Positions 22,953 through 36,420 are shown, counted from the stretch's first letter. The stretch is 64,000 nucleotides of DNA from Salticus scenicus (GCA_963930645.1 OZ005652.1:321294238-321358237), one strand, 5' to 3'. Made by a program: numbers and translations. The notes: a model not told the origin generated them from the letters alone.

Positions 22953-25134
22953 AAGACACTTTATTTTAGGGGAAAAAAACTATGTATTATAAATAAATAT
23001 TTATCTTTATCTAAAGAAGACTATCTCAAAAATATTTTTTAATATTTAAAAAAGAAAATTAACATACATTTTTAATGTTTTAAAATTACTTTTATTTCAC
23101 CATATTAATTATATTCATGTAGTGCATTAAAAATTACAGAATAAGCAAAATAATCCTTTATTATTTTTATTATTATAAATTCCAATTTTTTATAAAGAGA
23201 TAGGAATTAGGAATTAGTGAAAAAGATAAAGATCTAAGTATTTTTTTTTTTTTTTTTCGAGAAAAAGTATGCTTAAAATTTTTAAAAGAAGAATCGGTCA
23301 AAAAAATGTAAATATATGTGCAATGGCTATATTACTGCACTAGTGTGTACATTGTTCGCTGTAACAAAAGGTCGAGTTTCTATTTTGGCACGATGCAATT
23401 TTTGCGGGGTTTTGCAATGTACGTTGATTGTTTAAAATTTTTACTTATCGTTCAATTCTAAGTACTTTAAAGAATCAGGGTGCGAGGACTATAATCCTGG
23501 ATATTTATAAGAGGACGTATTCAAAGAAAGTGAAAGGAAAGAAACATTTAAACTAAAATTTGTTTTTGAGAAATGCTTTTATGAATTTCTTTTACAAAAA
23601 AGATTTTCATCGAAAATTTTAAAAATACCTTCTAAGTTCCCAAATACTATTGTACCATTTTAAATTTTTAAAAAGTATTTGCCCCCTCAAGAAAACTAAG
23701 TATGTTTTATTGTGTCACATTAAGTATACCAGGCTAAACTACTTCCATTACTTAAATACAACAACATAAACTAGACCAGCAGGAATTAAAAAAAAATATA
23801 TCAAATTCTTATTTCTTACTGTCGGAAGCAGGAAGCTTCTGCCATCCACGCTTCCCTGCTTCCATACCATGACAGACTCTTTTAACTTGATGAAAAGGAA
23901 ACAAAATGAAAAAAAAAAAGTAGTTTTCCTTTTTATTGTGGTATCACTTTTGAACCTGAAGTTGGCATTGACAGTCTGCTATTGAGATTGCTGTAGACAT
24001 GAAAAATCGCCCTTCAAATTGCTTCTATTGAGAGTAGAATAATAAAAGTATAATTTGTCTGTTGTCTTTCGGATTAGACAAGTTTTTGAACTTAATAATG
24101 CTTATTTAAGGTACTGGAAATCGATGTAAGAAAACAATAGGAAATTGCCATTTTTAGATTTCCTCTTTTGTGGAGGTATGCGGATGATAATAATATCACA
24201 GATATATAATTTGTAAACATTCTCACGAAGTTTTCTGTGAACCCTGCCTTCCTGGATATTTCTGATGATATATCATTGGAAAATATAATTGGCAACTGAA
24301 AAAAATAAAAAGATTTTTTATTTAGATAGGAAATAAGGGCTTTACATAAGCAAACATAACTTTGATGAAGAGGAAATACCATAAATAATGTGACAAAAAT
24401 GATAAATAAAAATTAAGTTTTGAAATATCTTTCTAAAAAATGTATTTATATATATTAATGAAAGTATTTTAGATTTTACACTTTTGAATCAATAATTTGT
24501 AAATAATTTAGTAATCAACACATTTATAAAATTGTATTTATAAATAATGCACTTTATTCTTTTGTCCAAAAGATTATTTGGATCTAAGAATTTCGATATG
24601 GTTCTATATTAGATCATTTAATAATGAGCATGTCCTTCTACTAAGCGCAATGTTTGTATGTGAATACTTTCAAGTGAATTATAACTTTATTTAGGGAATT
24701 AAAAAAAAAAAAAAAAAAAACTAAAAGCAGTTTTGGGGGACTGCCGATAGAAGTGAAAACTAAGTAACTTGTGAATTGTATCGTCGAGCTATTAGATTAT
24801 TATTTTCGAATTATTTTTGGTTTGTAATGATCTGTATTATATGATTCGGCACAATATTTGTAGCTACCCAAATTAAATGAACTAAGCCTTATATTAGACA
24901 AAAATATTGTAATATGACTAAAATAATTTTCTTTTTTTTAATTATTTATTTGAAAATTTATATTGAAAGCAAAAAGAAGAATATAACAGTTCTGTATAAA
25001 AACACGTGCTTGTACTTTGTGAACTATGTATATACCGTGGAAAAAGTACATACATACATAGAGTATAGAACTAGAAAGAGACAGATGCCAGTAGCCAGTA
25101 TACTACTAGTATTATGATACATTTTATACATTTT

Positions 25135-25138
<4 letters not shown>
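22953..25138. other. unassigned AT-rich region
   Basis: A short hairpin lies at 23824-23863 (GGAAGCAGGAAGC / GCTTCCCTGCTTCC). A-run at 24701-24720. The 96-codon minus open frame at 24092-24382 has no recognisable motif. No gene called. Confidence 0.45.

Positions 25139-25139
<1 letters not shown>

Positions 25140-25210
<71 letters not shown>
25140..25210. repeat. (TA)n microsatellite, ~70 bp
   Basis: Uninterrupted alternating AT. The 102-codon open frame over it (Y/I repeats) is an artefact. Confidence 0.95.
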
Positions 25211-25213
<3 letters not shown>

Positions 25214-28170
25214 GCATGCCGCACCGTGCGCTACATATATGGATATATATGTAGAGAGATATACTCTTTGTATATATGTAATGTATACTAATAACGCCCG
25301 GAGGTATATCTATATACATATATACACAGTATACATATAGCTCATGGAAAGCGTTCGGTGACGATGACGCGAGTTCCATGATTTTTGTTCACCCAAATGT
25401 GCTCAACGCGCCTAAAGAAGTTTTCACTTGAAATGGAAAGCATTCGGTGACGATGCGCGAGTCATAGATGTTTAAACCGGAAGATAAAACCTTAACATGT
25501 TTTAAATCACGAACATTATTGGTGTAGGACTCGCATCATTCCTGAAATTTTAATTTTATTTTATTGTATTGTCACCAACAGACTGTAAAGAATTTTCTTA
25601 AATATTTTTTACTACTCTAATGCTAAGTTTAAGAGTATTGTTTTAAAATTATTGTGATAATGTAATAGTATGGCAGTAAAATTTTAGGAACGTTGCAAGT
25701 CTAATGACTAAAGCGTGATTAACAAAATTAGATTTAAGGTCCCCAGATTTATAATGGCGTTTATCTTCTTTAATTAAAAAATGTTTGAAGAAACGTCACA
25801 GAACTGCAGTAAAAAGTATTTCACAATAAAGATGAAACAAAAGTCCACACGTTGCGCGGTGTAAAATATTTCTATAAATTTATTGATATTTCAGCCAGTG
25901 TCTCTGTATATTTGCAATAATTCTTATTTAAAAAGTAAGTAATCGAGATTCTAAATCTTTATTCTCTATTTTTATCTATTTTTATTATTTAATTTTTCAA
26001 TAATAATTTTAAATGAATGATTCTACTTTAGACAAAGCATTCTAAGTCACAGATATATTCTCGCCAATAATTTAAATTAATATTAGTCAATAAAATGCAT
26101 ACATAAAATATTAATTTCAACAACTCCGTTTATTTTTCTCTGTAATTTTATATAAGACTTAAGATAAATGATTACCGGTAGTGTTTTCAGTTGAAATTTT
26201 AACCCGAGTTAATATTTTAAACTTAAGCAGATGTAACTGTAGAAATTGTTTGAATGAAATCTTTAAGTTTATTATGTAAAATTCTGAATGAAATTTATAC
26301 AGATAAAAACATTACATGTGTAATTAGTAAGCTCATCAAATTGGAAAAAAAAAAGAGAGTTAGAGACGTAAAATGATAGTTTTCTATATAAAATAGATAA
26401 GGTCCTAGTTAAACTTTAAATGATACCCAAATTTAAGTTATAAGACGAAATTTAAACTGAAAATGCACTAATATGATTAATGCAGAAAAAAGTACTTAAT
26501 CTACGATTTATTTTTCAAGGTCTGATTTAATTTCTTAATCCTTACATAGCAAATATATAATAGTTATAACGTTGTTTAAATCAAAATTAGCTTTAAAGTA
26601 ATGTTTATATAATTGTAAACTATATAATGTGGGGTCCGGGTATCACACAAATATTTCAGAGTGGAAGACAGAAAAGCATAATTTCATTCATAGTAATTAA
26701 AAAACAATTTATCAGTTACAAAGATATTTGATATTTAGAGGTAGAAATTTGGTTTTTAACAAATAAAGGGAAATGCACACAAAAGTCTCAAAATGATAAT
26801 TTATGTATTTTGACAGTGCACAGATTATAAATTTAAAAATTATTTTGACTAGTACAAACTGTAACATCATAGCAGAAACGCTGTTTTCATGCTATAGTCG
26901 TTTCTGTATATTTTGTATGATGCTTGTGTATAATAATTACGAGGCAATATATTTTTTTTCAATTTAAGTCAATTGCTTCCAAAATTTTTATTACTTAATT
27001 TCTGTTTATATCTAGTTCCAAACACTGGTAGTCGGACATTTTCACGAATCTTGTATAATCTTCTAAAATGTACACATAAATTATGAAATTAATCATAACA
27101 CAATTTCACTTGAGTATTCAGATATCATAAAGGTTGTATTTGGACTGCATCTTTACACTTTTGGCTTTCATTTTATTTCTTTATTCAGCAGTGTTATCAT
27201 TCCAACATAATTTCAAAAAGCTCTAACTTTCTAAACTTGTTAATTGTTATTGTGATAAATGATTTTTATAATCATATATTAACTCGCATTATTAAGAAAA
27301 TACAAGTGAAACATATGAAAACGCATTATCATGCGTGATGACGTTTGTTTCAATAAAACGATAATCTATGACTTCGGTTAATAAACACTGTAGAAAGAAA
27401 AGATAAATCATTACCCAAAATTATTTTGAAATAAAATTCATTGCTATTAAGAATTTTTTCACGGTGAATTTTCTCCTTTAAAATTAATACTATCATCATT
27501 TTATTTTAGGTTCTTTATGAAAAGAAAAAAATACTAGGTGTTTTGTTCAACAATTTTTCAAAACTTTTAGCGTTTCCATTACGTTTTAATAAAGAGCCGA
27601 TTATACAGCGATCTTCTAAAGAGGCGATCGGTTTAAACGAACAAACCAAATTGAAATTCGCAACTACATAAGAAATTTCTAACGATAAAATTTCTCAATT
27701 TTCCCCGTATTTAGAAATTTAAAATAGTAATAGTTCATAAAAGGTAAATTTCATATGAAATTGCCAGGTTTAAAAAATTAGAAATTTATGTCTATTTTAA
27801 AAATAATATAGCTTATACAAAAATCTAACATGGTCATATCTGCTTAATTTTTTATATTTTGTTTTATAAATATTTATAAAGGTCTGAATGTGTGAAAATT
27901 TTATTAAAATATTATTTTCAAAAGAATGTCTTTTCCTTTATGTGAAAAGTTATATATCATCAAAAAATTAAATGTACTGTTACAATATACTGGGAAAATC
28001 GATGATTACCAATAAAAATTAATACGTTAAATAAAATTTTATTTTATCGTAATCCCATGATAAAAGATTGACTTTTACTTACCATTAAATAGTGTATGTT
28101 TTTCTTAACCTAATTAAAAATCAGTTTATATTTTACATAATCTTTTGAAATGTAATTATATCAGTATATG
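25211..28170. other. unassigned AT-rich region
   Basis: A short direct repeat, GGAAAGCGTTCGGTGACGATG near 25346 and its variant near 25435, is the only structure noted. No gene or transposon recognised in nearly 3 kb. Confidence 0.45.
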
Positions 28171-28174
28171 TGTA

Positions 28175-28640
28175 GTGGGGTCTCCACTTGAAAACAAAAT
28201 GGTGGAACAGCTTGGTTAACAAGCTCATTAAATAGATTCATAAGATAAGTCCACTGTCCAAATTTGGTTCGATTTGGAGTATTATTTCGGAAGTTATCTT
28301 TATGTTAGATTTCCAAGTGGTAGCCTGATTTTAAGTGGCCCAGGTTAATTTAAGATATCCGCCACTTTGTTAAAAATGGCAGATAGAGTTCATTAATAAA
28401 CTTTGTTGAGACCCTTATGTGGTCTACATTTACATCAAAATTCAAGCAAATCCGGTCTTAAATAGGTTTTTCCCAATGTGGTTTTGAAATTTTCAAGTGA
28501 CCACTACTTGAAAACAAAAAAGCGAAGCAACTTGGTTGACGAACTCATCCAAGAAATTTATAAGGTAAATTCACTGTCCAAATTTGGTTCGATTTGAAAT
28601 ATTATTTTGAGAGTTATCAGGATTACAAATTTTTCGTTAT
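28175..28640. repeat. diverged tandem repeat, ~340 bp step with ~170 bp sub-units
   Basis: CCACTTGAAAACAAAATGG ... CTTGGTTAACAAGCTCAT ... TGTCCAAATTTGGTTCGATT (28185-28275) recurs at 28505-28600. The sequence between looks like a more diverged unit (AATGGCAGATAGAGTTCATT ... TTCAAGCAAATCCGGTCTT). Confidence 0.65.
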
Positions 28641-30140
28641 ATATATACCTATATATTCATAGATATATAAACGAAGTGATTGCAATAGGTCATGTTTCTA
28701 ATGAAATCAACCAAAAAAAAGCTTACGAATTATTTAAAAATATTTTTCTAAATAAAGAACTACTTTTCTAAATAAACAAAAAGAAAGGAAGAAAGAAAAT
28801 TCTTCTTCCGTTTTTTCTTACTTCATTATTGCATGCTCACTGGAGCAATTTAATTAAAAGTCGTGATTACCTTCATTAAATATTTCAGGAAATCTTTCTT
28901 TGTGGATTCACCTAATAGGTTTTCTTCACACAACTAATTGCTAAATGAGCCGTTAGTAAAGGAAGCATTACCTTTATTTTTTACACGACCTGTTTATTAG
29001 AAGCATGAGAATACCATCAATTATCAGTAAGAAAGACATTGTATATATTAAATAGATACTTACATATTCCATTTTCGTATTAAAAGCAGCTGCTGGTTTA
29101 TGAATGAAACACTCTGAGAAATAAAAAAGACTCGAAAAAATATTTAATTGAAAAATGCTAATATGCACATTTCAACCATGTATATATATATAAAAAAAAG
29201 TGTAAATCTAAACGCTCTTGGAGACTACTAACAGTTCGACTTATTTCTTCGCCCATTAATGTCAAAACAAAGGCTGCGAATTGTTAACTATAGAATAACT
29301 GACAGATGCAAATCTTAAGTTTTTACATATACATACGTACGTATGTTTACGTACACATATGTGTATATATACATATTTAAAAATTTAGAAAATGTGACAG
29401 CTTCATAGCGTATTATCTTGGTGTTGGAAGGTGGTGATTGAAGTCAGCAACTCAAAGCTATAAATTTGGACGGTTGCTCGTAGATATCTAGATGCTTACG
29501 ATGTGTTGCCGACTCAGAATTGAACATGAGAATCCATGGACCTGAAGGGTTAATTTGTTGTTTAAAGTTTCAGCATTTTTTAAGTTTTCAAATCATTTAT
29601 TCAATATTTGCTAACATTTTTTTGATACAGGTTGTGAGACTAAATATTTTCTCTTTTTCTAAACAGATGCAGGTGATGGTATGCTCTGACAAGCATGTCA
29701 GTTAAAAACCATTTTAATTAATTGCAATAAATATTTTAAGTTTATAATTACTTTCCTAATCTTTAAATAAAAATTTTGCTATTTTTCCAGTTGAATAGTT
29801 ATCTATAAATGTATTTTAATAAATTTAAATTAGGTTAATACTAATACTTTTTGATGTAAAAGTTTAAACTTATGCAATCCTTTTAAAAAATTTTAATACA
29901 CAATGGAGTATACTAACTTGACATGACATATCTTCTGAAATCTATTAGGATTACATTTCTTTTATTTGCAGTATTCCTACCTGCTAACGAAGTTGATATT
30001 GTATTTATTAAATTTTTGGCTTAAATTAACATTTTTTTAAACTTGTTTATTAACACTATTTATATTTTGTTATAACATTCCTCTGACATTTTTCGTAATT
30101 CGTATATAATTAAATTACATACATATATATATATATATAT
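28641..30140. other. unassigned AT-rich region
   Basis: TA/TACG-type simple sequence at 29325-29365. No gene recognised. Confidence 0.45.
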
Positions 30141-30141
30141 A

Positions 30142-30170
30142 TTAGCTGTTGTACCCGTTCTGCGCACGGG
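30142..30170 (-). mobile_element. Helitron 3' terminus
   Basis: On the minus strand: hairpin CCCGT-GCGCAGA-ACGGG (rc of 30154-30170), a short spacer ACAACAG, then CTAA and T. This is the CTRR-T end of Helitrons, abutting a (TA)n target. The matching 5' end at higher coordinates was not found. Confidence 0.65.
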
Positions 30171-31093
30171 AATTTAATCATTATTCACACTATATTATAA
30201 AAAAAATATTTACCTTAGTTGAAGCTTAATATGGTGGTGAAGATAGATAATAGGTTATTATAGTTAATAAGTACAACTTCTAAATTTTCACTCATATATA
30301 TATATATACATATATAATTTGAATTATTGTTTGTGCGCTGATCTTAACATAAATTTTCTCAACGATCAAAAACATAATTTTTACTTACACCTTTATTTAT
30401 ACAATTGCGATAGCCATTTTAATTTAATCCATCACCAAAATGAAAGCAAAAAATATAAAAGCCTCCAAGGGGATTTTACGCTACATCTATACTAGTGATA
30501 CTAGCGAATGAAATACAGTTACTGCATGCCTTTATATATGTAAGAATAGATTAAAATAAGTCCTGTCATAATAAAAAAATTAAGCAAATTTTTCCAAATC
30601 CCAGATAGTACATGCAATTGTTACTTTTTAATTGAAATAAATAACTGTAGCAATTGAAAGCACTTTACAAAAATAATTACTTAAAAGGCGAAATAATAAT
30701 TAATATATATAATGATCCTCATCTGTCATGAACGAATCCGGTTAGTACCGCTTCAAAACAGAAACTTTTGGCAGCCATTTTTTTTCCCGTTTGTTCAACT
30801 CACTGAGCTGGTTCAACTTACGGAAACATACATATAATATGTTTTGTATCGCACGTATTCTTATTTATTTTCACTAAAACCTTGAAAAACTATTTAATTG
30901 TAATGTTTAAAGATCTAAACTAAATATAATGGATCACTGGCTATTATAAACATGAATCTATAAATAGAATTATGTAACTTCATGATTGTAAGCAACGGAA
31001 TACCAAATAGAAATAAACCAAAACTGTTGCCATTCAGAAAATACAAATTCCAAATGGATTTTCCGAATGAACTACTCTTTGACTGTTTCTACG

Positions 31094-31127
<34 letters not shown>

Positions 31128-31240
31128 GCTTAAAGTATTTCTAAAACATATTAAAGCCTTAAAACTCTTAAAATATTTGTAAAAGCATATTAAAGTCTTT
31201 AAATATTTTTATCAAGCTTCATTGTTTGTTTACATTGTAA
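30171..31240. other. unassigned region, possible Helitron interior
   Basis: Would be the interior of the minus-strand Helitron ending at 30142 if it is not truncated. A 35-base A-run lies at 31092-31126. No gene recognised. Confidence 0.4.
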
Positions 31241-31244
31241 GGTA

Positions 31245-31530
31245 TGATTGGCGTCGAGTTCAGTACGTAAATGAAGCCAGTTGATTTTGGTTTTGAAATT
31301 AGTGTAAATTTATAGTTGATATAGAATGTTTGGTTGGGCAAGTAAAGGTCACCAGTTGAAATGAGTATTGAAAGTAGAGTAGTCTAAGGTGATAATGTCG
31401 AGTCAAGATAAAATGTTCGGTTGAGAATGAGAAAGTCCCTAGCTGGATCCCGGATATTTTGGCGATGTTGCGGGTGAGATAGCTGGTTGGAAATATCGAG
31501 TAGAGTTGAATTTGGGTTAGCATGGAGTGC
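31245..31530. other. purine-rich, C-poor segment
   Basis: The plus strand is strongly enriched in G, A and T over C, with repeated words GTCGAGT and GGTTG. It stands out from the AT-only surroundings. It gives a 74-codon open frame on the minus strand (31299-31523) with no recognised motif. Confidence 0.4.
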
Positions 31531-31557
31531 CTGTAATTATTGGATAGTTAATTAGAA

Positions 31558-32456
31558 AAATACGCAAGCAAAGTGATGACGACACTAGCCGTCAGTGGAT
31601 GCAAAAAAAAAAAAGATTTCCTATGTTAATCGCCCATTGGATTTTTTGTAAAAAATTATTAAAAATTGAGGCAAATTATTTCCCGATTTTAATCCCCATA
31701 TTTCGGTATAGATATGTATTAGTTATCGTCTGCATGCGTTAGATTAAGTTGTTTTTGCTGTAAAATTGATAAAATTTAAATTTTAAATTTCAAAACTCTA
31801 GAAAAAAATGGCAAACTTCCATATTCGATTCAAAGCATAAACATTTCATTTCAAAGGATGATATTTACACAATAAATATCCAACTATTATACTAATTAAA
31901 AGGAAAATGATAAATATTCTATCATAATTTGAAGTCAAATTTGTTTTCAAATGTCCAAATAAAGTGTCTGATATAAGATACTCATATGTTGCAGCGGAAT
32001 AGATTTAATATATCTGTCATCCTTGGCGGGAATAACAATATCGCCAAATTATTTTGGCGAACATATTTAATTCCTTTCAAAAATCATGGTTATTTTAACA
32101 ACTTATATTAAGAGAGCGATGAATTATATGAAACAATATTTCGTACAATACATATTACGAAAATAAACATCTGTCATGTATATTTTCGTATTATGTTTTT
32201 AATCGCCAAATACAAAAAACGCCAAAGATGACACAGTTTTGAAACTTAAAATTTTGTCAATTTGACAGCAAAATAACTCAATCTAACACATGGATACGAT
32301 AGCATATCTATACCCAAATACAGGTATTAAAATCGGGAAATAATTTTTCTCGATTTTTAATAATTTTTTACAAAAAATCCAATGGACGATTAACATAGGG
32401 AATCTTTTTCTTGCATCCACGGAAGGTCAGTGACGTCACACTTCGCTTGCGTATTT
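31558..32456. mobile_element. foldback element, ~0.9 kb
   Basis: Ends AAATACGCAAGC and, reverse-complemented, AAATACGCAAGCGAAGTG start inverted arms of about 250 bp. Shared words include CCTATGTTAATCG, AAAAAATTATTAAAAAT and TTTTAAATTTCAAAACT. The ~380 bp centre holds smaller inverted repeats (GGCGGGAATAACAATATCGCC, 32027-32047). No coding. Confidence 0.75.
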
Positions 32457-32520
32457 GAAAACAGGATCTTCGATAGTCTTAAAAAAAGTATTTTGGTAAA
32501 AGGAAGTGAATAGTTTTTTC

Positions 32521-33111
32521 TTTCTCTTACCCATAGGGTCGAGAAAGTATTGTTTTAGGGTCAAATTTTCAACCGTGGGTTTTTGTTATACTTACATGTT
32601 CTGGGGTCCCCTGAATACGAAAATCATGTTTTTAGCGAATGGTCTCTGTGTCTGTGTGTCTGTCTGTCTGTGTGTCTGGATGTCTGTGTGTCTGTTATCA
32701 GCATATCTCAAGAACAAATAGTAGCAGAAATTCCAAACTCGGTATTCTAAATGTGTATCATATAGGGATGCTACAGTAAGATTTCGTTGAGATGAAGCAA
32801 ATGGTTCGTGTACAGGGACATTCAAAAGTATTTAAATACATTACGTCTATGGGGGAAAATGCAGGTAAGTAGAATTTAACATCTATAGACTGCGCTAGAC
32901 CAAATAAAACGAATATATATTTTTTGTAATAGAGATAATCAACTAAGAATTTTTTTTTGTGTATGCAGGAGCCTCGCCGCCCCCCCTCGAGGGGAGTAAA
33001 TTTTCATGATGGGTATCTTTCAAAAGCGCTCGACAATACGTTTAAAACGAATGGTTGAACCATCGATCTGCGATAATTCAAAATAAAGTTATTGATTCTT
33101 TTCAATTTCAA

Positions 33112-33178
<67 letters not shown>

Positions 33179-33198
33179 AATATTGAGAATATAAATTC

Positions 33199-33232
<34 letters not shown>

Positions 33233-33610
33233 AATATTGAGAATAAATTCATTTTTTTTTTTTTTTTTTTTTTGGATATTTAGTGTTATACTACTTCTCT
33301 AATATGGAAATCGTCTGTATAATTTTATACAAGATAAGTTTTTTAAATAATAACTTTAATAAATAATTTTTAAAAAACAGAATTATTTTTTAATAACCGA
33401 ATTAAATTCTGTATAAATGTAGGTGCATTAATGAAACGAGGGGTTGAGGAGGGCCAGAACTAATTATCATATAAAACTCTTCCGAAGCCTAATTTGAATT
33501 GTTCAACATAGGTTTACATAACAGTATTCGTTATCTTACCTTTTAATCTCCAACCTGTATTTATAGTATTAAATTTCAGGGTAAGAGAAAGCCGTGTGAT
33601 TGACACACTA
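32521..33610 (+). mobile_element. Helentron-like non-autonomous element (copy B)
   Basis: The 5' end has TTTCTCTTACCC (32521-32532) and then GAGAAAGTATTGTTTTAGGG. A TGTCTG microsatellite lies at 32648-32695, a single central monomer at about 32700-32860 (GTGTACAGGGACATTC ... CGTCTATGGGGG), then a C/G-run block and long poly-A/poly-T tracts (33113-33273). The 3' end has GGGTAAGAGAAA (33579-33590), the exact reverse complement of the 5' motif, and the hairpin GTGTG-ATTGA-CACAC (33594-33608). Subterminal inverted repeats plus a 3' hairpin near the end are Helentron/HINE-like. It encodes no protein; open frames inside are simple-sequence artefacts. Confidence 0.7.
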
Positions 33611-34175
33611 GATTATTCTTATATGAGGACTTTAAATAGAGCACTTAACGGAACACTGGGATGTGTTGTTGCTGTTGTGGTTGTCGGGCCTATATTTTTT
33701 GTCAGCGAGCAGTTTTTTTATTGTCATTTATATTTATTGATCGGGTAGAATTTTTTTAATTTCAGAACGAAAATTATAAAATATGGAAACCCATTTGATT
33801 TATAAACAAAAATTGAAACTACATTTAAATGATCACGTGGTAATCTTCATGTTCTAAACATTGTTTTCAAGATTTATTTTTCACATTCCGTCATTTTTGA
33901 CGGGGTTATATACTAGTAATAATAATAATAATAATAAATACATCTGAGTCACTATTGCTTACGATAAAATATGTTTTATATACAATTTAACTTTTAAAAT
34001 GAAATAGAAATTTCAAGAATAACTTTCAGAAAAAAATTATCATCTGCGTAAGAAAACACCGAGTTTAAATTTAAAAACAAAATAACAACGAATAAAAAGT
34101 CGAGTTTTCGCCAAATATAGTAATCATTTTGAATACCTACAGATAATTTTTAATTGGTTACCGAAACGTTTTTTG
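33611..34175. other. unassigned spacer with (AAT)n
   Basis: (AAT)n at about 33916-33936. Nothing else recognised. Confidence 0.5.
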
Positions 34176-34980
34176 CTCATATATCTGTAAATCTAAGTAA
34201 ATTTTTTAAAGGTTAGATGAATATAATTTTAAGTTTGGTTTGGCCTTAAGGGTCTTCTTCACTCACCGCCGCCGGAAGCCGAAGCTAATGTTATTCTATG
34301 GAAAATTCTTCTTTACAAATAATTTATTAACTAATACATATTTTTGAATTCTGTTTTCACATTCTGAAAATTCCCAGCTGTTAAATCTGAAAAATACGGA
34401 TTTTCAATATGTAATTTTTTTTTCATTTTGCAAATTAAAAAAAAAAAAAAAAAAAATAAGAAAGGTCCGTCAATTTAACAGTTGGAAATTTTTCGTATGT
34501 GAAAACAGAATTTAAAAATATGTATTAGTTAATAAGTTATTTGTAAAGAAAATTTCCCCATAGAATAACACTGGCTCGGGCTTCCGGCGACGGTAAGTGA
34601 AGAGGGCCTTTAAACTTGAGCCAAGTGTCTTTGAATTCTGTTCTGCTGTTTTCGAGTGATATCCGGTAGAATAAAAAACGTTCTATGTACCACCACCTCT
34701 CCCATGAACGCAGAGAAAATATTCAGAAATCATTTTGGAATTCCCGAATGTATAAAACGTAAAAATAACGCATTTTTTTTTTAAATCAATGCATTTTAAT
34801 GGCAAAATCTTTATTGCGCATGCGCAGCCGTCTCTTACTCATATCTCTAAATCTAATCAAAATTTTAAAATTATATATATATAAAATTTTAAGTTCGGTA
34901 AATGCCTAAATTCCTGCCAAGTGTCGTTGAATTCCATCTAGCCGTTTTCGCGTGATACCCGGAGAAAAATCGTGTTACAG
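34176..34980. repeat. two ~300 bp tandem units, the first split by a MITE
   Basis: Unit 1 (34176-34245 plus 34614-34837) and unit 2 (34838-34980) share CTCATAT-TCT-TAAATCTAA, AATTTTAAGTT-GGT, GCCAAGTGTC-TTGAATTC and GTTTTCG-GTGATA-CCGG. Removing the 360 bp insert restores a unit of about 300 bp. Confidence 0.7.
34250..34609. mobile_element. TTAA-flanked foldback MITE, 360 bp
   Basis: Bordered by TTAA at 34246-34249 and 34610-34613. Inverted arms start GGGTCTTCTTCACTCACC and (reverse-complemented) GGCCCTCTTCACTTACCG, then both run GTTATTCTATGG, ACTAATACATATTTTT and ATTCTGTTTTCA. The centre is an A-run (34437-34456). A second copy is at 60234-60652. TTAA duplication points to piggyBac-type mobilisation. 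Confidence 0.85.
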
Positions 34981-35916
34981 ACTTACAGACACGACGACAC
35001 ACTCTCTCTCTCTCACACACACACGCAATTTTCTGAAGCCAATCTCGGCTTTCATGGTGTGTGAAACATGAAGCTATCGTATTTTTTTTTTTTTTTTTTT
35101 CTGATAAATTGACAGATAAAAGTCTGATTTCATTTACATAGATGCATATAATTCTATTTGGTTAATGATTTATTGTGAAGAACACTCAGAATTTTTCTTT
35201 TTATCTAATTTAATTATGATATTCTTGGTTAGCTCCTTCTTCTTAATGTACAAATGTACAGCATAGTTTGATCATTCACTGGAATTAGGTTAAAGCAAGT
35301 ATTATGATTGTTTTCATATCTTCATTAAAATTCATATTAGTGCATTTTTTTCATACACTTTTTAAAAATTATCAACGATTTTTTTTTATTATAGTTAGTT
35401 ATCAATTTATTTAGTCTCTTGTGGTTTACTGTAGCATTATATATCAACTGTTTTGTTTTCACATTCTACGTCTTTTAACAATTTTATTTAATTTCTGTTT
35501 TGAATTTAGCTTGCTTTCATGTTACTTTGGCTTCGATTGTTTTAGGTGAATTGGGTATATATGTAATTGTATTGGCAATAGGCTGATATGCAAAAATTCC
35601 CCTTTATTTCCATACATTATTTAGTCACTATCCCTGAAGAAGTATTGTTTTAATGTATACGATTGTTCTTAGATTTTGAATATATTTTTAATGTGTCTGT
35701 GCGTGTGTGTGTGTGCGTGTGTGTGTCTTTTTTCAGATTTAATAAAATTTATCGTTGTTCATTTTTTATGTTGAAGTTTTCGTTATGGATAAGTATTCTC
35801 TTTTATTGCAAAATTGTTATTTTTAGTGGATATGGGTATTTCCGAAACATTATAACGTAAGTATTGAGGGTTATTTCCTATTTTATTTTTTTTTCAAACT
35901 ATTCCTAGACATATAA
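34981..35916. other. unassigned region with simple repeats
   Basis: (CT)n/(CA)n at 34999-35030, T-run at 35080-35100, (GT)n at 35697-35728. The 65-codon frame at 35663-35860 crosses the GT repeat and has no motif. Confidence 0.5.
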
Positions 35917-36009
35917 TAATAACTGGAGACTTGGCGTTGGAATATCAAAACCCGAATAAACTACTACGTCAGAAACGCCAAAGAAAAATAGTTGAGATGC
36001 ATACAGCTG
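35917..36009 (-). mobile_element. Penelope-like 3'-end fragment
   Basis: On the minus strand: CAGCTGTATGCATCTCAAC, CTTTGGCGTTTCTGACGTAG, TAGTTTATTCGGG and AACGCCAAGTCTCC, i.e. the last ~93 bases of the element at 45564-48811 including the terminal tail. It begins inside the ribozyme, at CAGCTG, so the CTGATGA and GAAA boxes are absent. Confidence 0.8.
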
Positions 36010-36420
36010 AAAAAAATTGCATATGAGGAGACTAGACTTGAGTATAAATAAAACATTATGTACGATTTTAGAATTTTTTATTCTTACAGGAGGGAGGAGA
36101 AATATCGTTTTCGGGGGGGGGGGGGGGGAATTTCAGAAATTTCGGAATTTTGAATAACACTCTACTAAAAATGGTACAAAGGTAATGAAAACAGCCACGC
36201 GCCTTCATTAGGATATTTCCAAAATCACACTTTCTTTTTATTTTTTGTGATTTCTAACTTTTTTTTTTTTTTTTTTTTTTTTTTGAAGGGGGAGGGGCGT
36301 TACGAAGGAGAAAATTCGAGACCTCCCATTTAGCGCTAAATTTGTCTTGGGAAATCTATGGTATCTTCGGAATTTCGCAAAACTTTGAACTTGTACGCTG
36401 GGGAATGGGGAGTAAGAATC
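36010..36420. other. unassigned, with G-run and poly-T
   Basis: A 16-base G-run at 36113-36128 and a T-run at 36260-36284. No gene seen. Confidence 0.5.

Noticed and set aside
25071..25379. 102-codon minus-strand open frame
   Set aside because: About a third is YI dipeptides from the (TA)n repeat; no domain.
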